A stretch of DNA of 64,000 nt, taken from JAGPCK01 sp041675505 (GTDB lineage Bacteria > Bacteroidota > Bacteroidia > UKL13-3). The stretch spans positions 124,001-188,000 of the forward strand of contig JBAYTR010000008.1 in assembly GCA_041675505.1 (NCBI GenBank). The letters are read 5' to 3'. The notes beneath the pieces were generated by a model, which worked only from the letters and a program-made list of their open reading frames with translations, was not told the DNA's origin and made no database searches. Positions 63,701 to 64,000 of the stretch are shown one piece after another. Position 1 is the first letter of the stretch; each line of letters opens with the position of its first letter. The position numbers and the translations under genes are program-made.

Positions 63701-63805
63701 ATGATCAACATGGAAAAAAGAGCTAAAAACATAGCCGCAATGCTGGAGGTTATTACATCTCCTGAGCAAGGAACGACCATACGACTGACGTTCTTAGAGC
63801 AGTAA
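60776..63805 (+). CDS. Propeller/Y_Y_Y sensor histidine kinase of the NarX/UhpB (HisKA_3) type
   Basis: This 1009-aa protein has a signal peptide (TIIFPYLLKAQ). A beta-propeller of 12-14 blades follows (about 25-690; EGLSQSSVYCIFQDSRGFMWFGTGDGLNSFDGY is the typical first blade), then a Y_Y_Y domain (about 695-760; YRYRLDGWDNEWVESG, GQYTFLVQACNN) and a transmembrane helix (about 769-790). The kinase is the HisKA_3 type: ERERISKDMHDDLGSGLSKIA with the His in MHDDLG, and an HATPase_c domain with NIFLILKEALNNTFKYA. It differs from the LytS-type kinase at 12989. The start at 60776 is preferred over a TTG at 60761. A NarL-type receiver follows. Confidence 0.94.
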   Translation: MPLLPTKLRLYCFAWTIIFPYLLKAQEAQERFQRYNVNEGLSQSSVYCIFQDSRGFMWFGTGDGLNSFDGYQFEVYKTRKKSQDGLSNSFITGKALEDKKGNLWFGTRMGGFSKYLSKEHRFESIKNLQHKDSTHFDCELIDFDSKGNLWFIKGSNTLGCFNDSTKVFQYTEMPDGIRYGGKGGPNRMGIIKNDTIYFIGNLKLVSFVPNQNKFISLLENELKRTGSELTISVHHNTKSNFIWLGTDKGIMQYNLSTGEYKWIDLTLKHPTPVAFSIVKDDYNRLWIGTGVSGLLCYDLNTGELKSFVNNPNNPQSLSFDIVRTLFIDRSKNLWIGTDGGGLNKLDLKPRKFNLYAENMFIKCFYEDENKLLWYGTHENGFCQLNRKTGEVKKIKRNGTFGNVVSVITKDIYAQLIIGSNNGVDYYKNGQYIAVPASPAMEKMNGNSLVYSMLNTREKTTLATTRTGLYEARYHNGQLDTLRLHPNIRTLALSSHQTDDGRIWIGTEGNSYLFILKYEKEILRLQKNILPESNIRAFYEDKKNKILWMASGMGLIRYDLTNDTHTIVSSENGLADNYLYGVLSDNRGKLWMSSNKGLSWYNPVDKACRNYSVIDGLQSNEFNTGAYYKSSTGEMFFGGINGFNSFYPGQIKDNPFLPRVSLTSLKVNDGNIPFEHTLRSVLRMPYDSSTISFEFTALEYTIPTKNKYRYRLDGWDNEWVESGSKRFARYSNLPPGQYTFLVQACNNDKIWGNKEVLMNIIITPPYWKTWWFITVIVLSLSFFLFYTIRIISTRKLKEQLRELEKQQAVQKERERISKDMHDDLGSGLSKIAIQSELLKYKLKQNENPELHAERIVKTSRELVDNLSEIVWALNPRHDNPESLLAYIREFTTDLFEDQNVKCTFDFPEQTELPCFPSEIRRNIFLILKEALNNTFKYAEATEVVISVKRQNKTINFEVSDNGKGFNLVESSVLGNGMINMEKRAKNIAAMLEVITSPEQGTTIRLTFLEQ

Positions 63806-63857
63806 ATCACATGAAATACGTATTGCATTCTGCCCCGGCTATAAAGACCTTTGATAT

Positions 63858-64000
63858 ATGATTCGTGTAGCAATAGTTGAAGACATCAAAGACATTCGTG
63901 AAGGAATTGCAAGTATTCTGGATATAAGCGAAGGATTCAGCTGTGTACACAAATTCCAATCGGGTGAAACAGCTGTTGAAACACTCAAAAAAGACCCTGT
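63858..64000 (+). CDS. Response regulator receiver, 3' end cut by window
   Basis: The frame opens at ATG 63858 (MIRVAIVEDIKDIREGIASIL) and is still open at base 64000. IVEDIKDIREG supplies the acidic pocket of a receiver domain, and GETAVETLKKDP the next helix. The partner kinase ends 52 bp upstream and is of the HisKA_3 type, whose regulators are normally NarL/FixJ-like with a LuxR helix-turn-helix. The output domain is beyond the window, so that part is inference. Confidence 0.9.
   Translation, partial: MIRVAIVEDIKDIREGIASILDISEGFSCVHKFQSGETAVETLKKDP

Noticed and set aside
1..64000. tRNA or rRNA genes
   Set aside because: The intergenic gaps are short (mostly below 210 bp), and no cloverleaf-like or conserved rRNA sequence was seen. 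A covariance-model scan would settle this.

Overview
The window looks like a chromosomal segment from a member of the Bacteroidota, probably an environmental, non-gut lineage. The evidence is: promoters of the TAnnTTTG type lying a few bases before start codons; four proteins with C-terminal type IX secretion system (T9SS) sorting domains; PorE-like OmpA proteins; a TonB receptor with an HmuY-like lipoprotein; a glutamine synthetase III; a MurF-alanine racemase fusion; and propeller/Y_Y_Y sensor kinases. I see no tRNA, rRNA, CRISPR array, prophage or intact insertion sequence. Gene density is high and both strands are used.

Layout. 1-1567: end of an ECF sigma factor operon with a membrane protein and a secreted protein. 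1597-12796: mostly housekeeping genes (flippase, class-III aminotransferase, lipoprotein, EamA transporter, LacX-like epimerase, TcdA, TPR histidine kinase, acyl-ACP desaturase, DUF72, ArsC/Spx-like). 12989-19667: LytS-type propeller kinase, LytTR response regulator, and a large ELWxxDGT-repeat T9SS protein preceded by a direct repeat that could be the LytTR operator. 19775-20508: a lone A/T-rich gene (possible Imm33/DUF2185 relative) framed by inverted REP-like hairpins. 20515-25039 (minus): a putative heme-uptake operon with a secreted HmuY-like T9SS protein, a TonB receptor and an HmuY-like lipoprotein. 25228-35425: thioredoxin-domain protein, lipoprotein plus barrel/TSP3/OmpA protein, Lnt, a GNAT-like orphan and a small membrane protein. 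35400-39436: inositol monophosphatase, T9SS protein with one CxxCH motif, and GlnN. 39587-44338: two tandem PorE-like proteins and a MORN protein. 44445-52991: RlmN, fatty-acid desaturase, NifU-type scaffold, fasciclin lipoprotein, RecX, MFS transporter, MurF-Alr. 53003-53547: DUF559-like nuclease and a REP-type hairpin. 53556-56681 (minus): MbnP-like protein, MbnH-like di-heme enzyme and a frameshifted YHYH T9SS protein. 56891-64000: YitT, UvrA, and a propeller histidine kinase followed by the start of its response regulator.

How the genes fit together. Much of the window serves the cell envelope: T9SS cargo, lipoproteins, OmpA-type peptidoglycan anchors, peptidoglycan precursor synthesis and lipoprotein acylation, under sensor kinases with large periplasmic propellers. 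The less ordinary systems are (a) the REP-framed lone gene, (b) the MbnP/MbnH/YHYH set, (c) the HmuY-like pair with one T9SS-exported member, and (d) the LytTR regulator with a candidate operator in front of a giant secreted repeat protein. Functions are inferred from sequence recognition only; no database search was possible.
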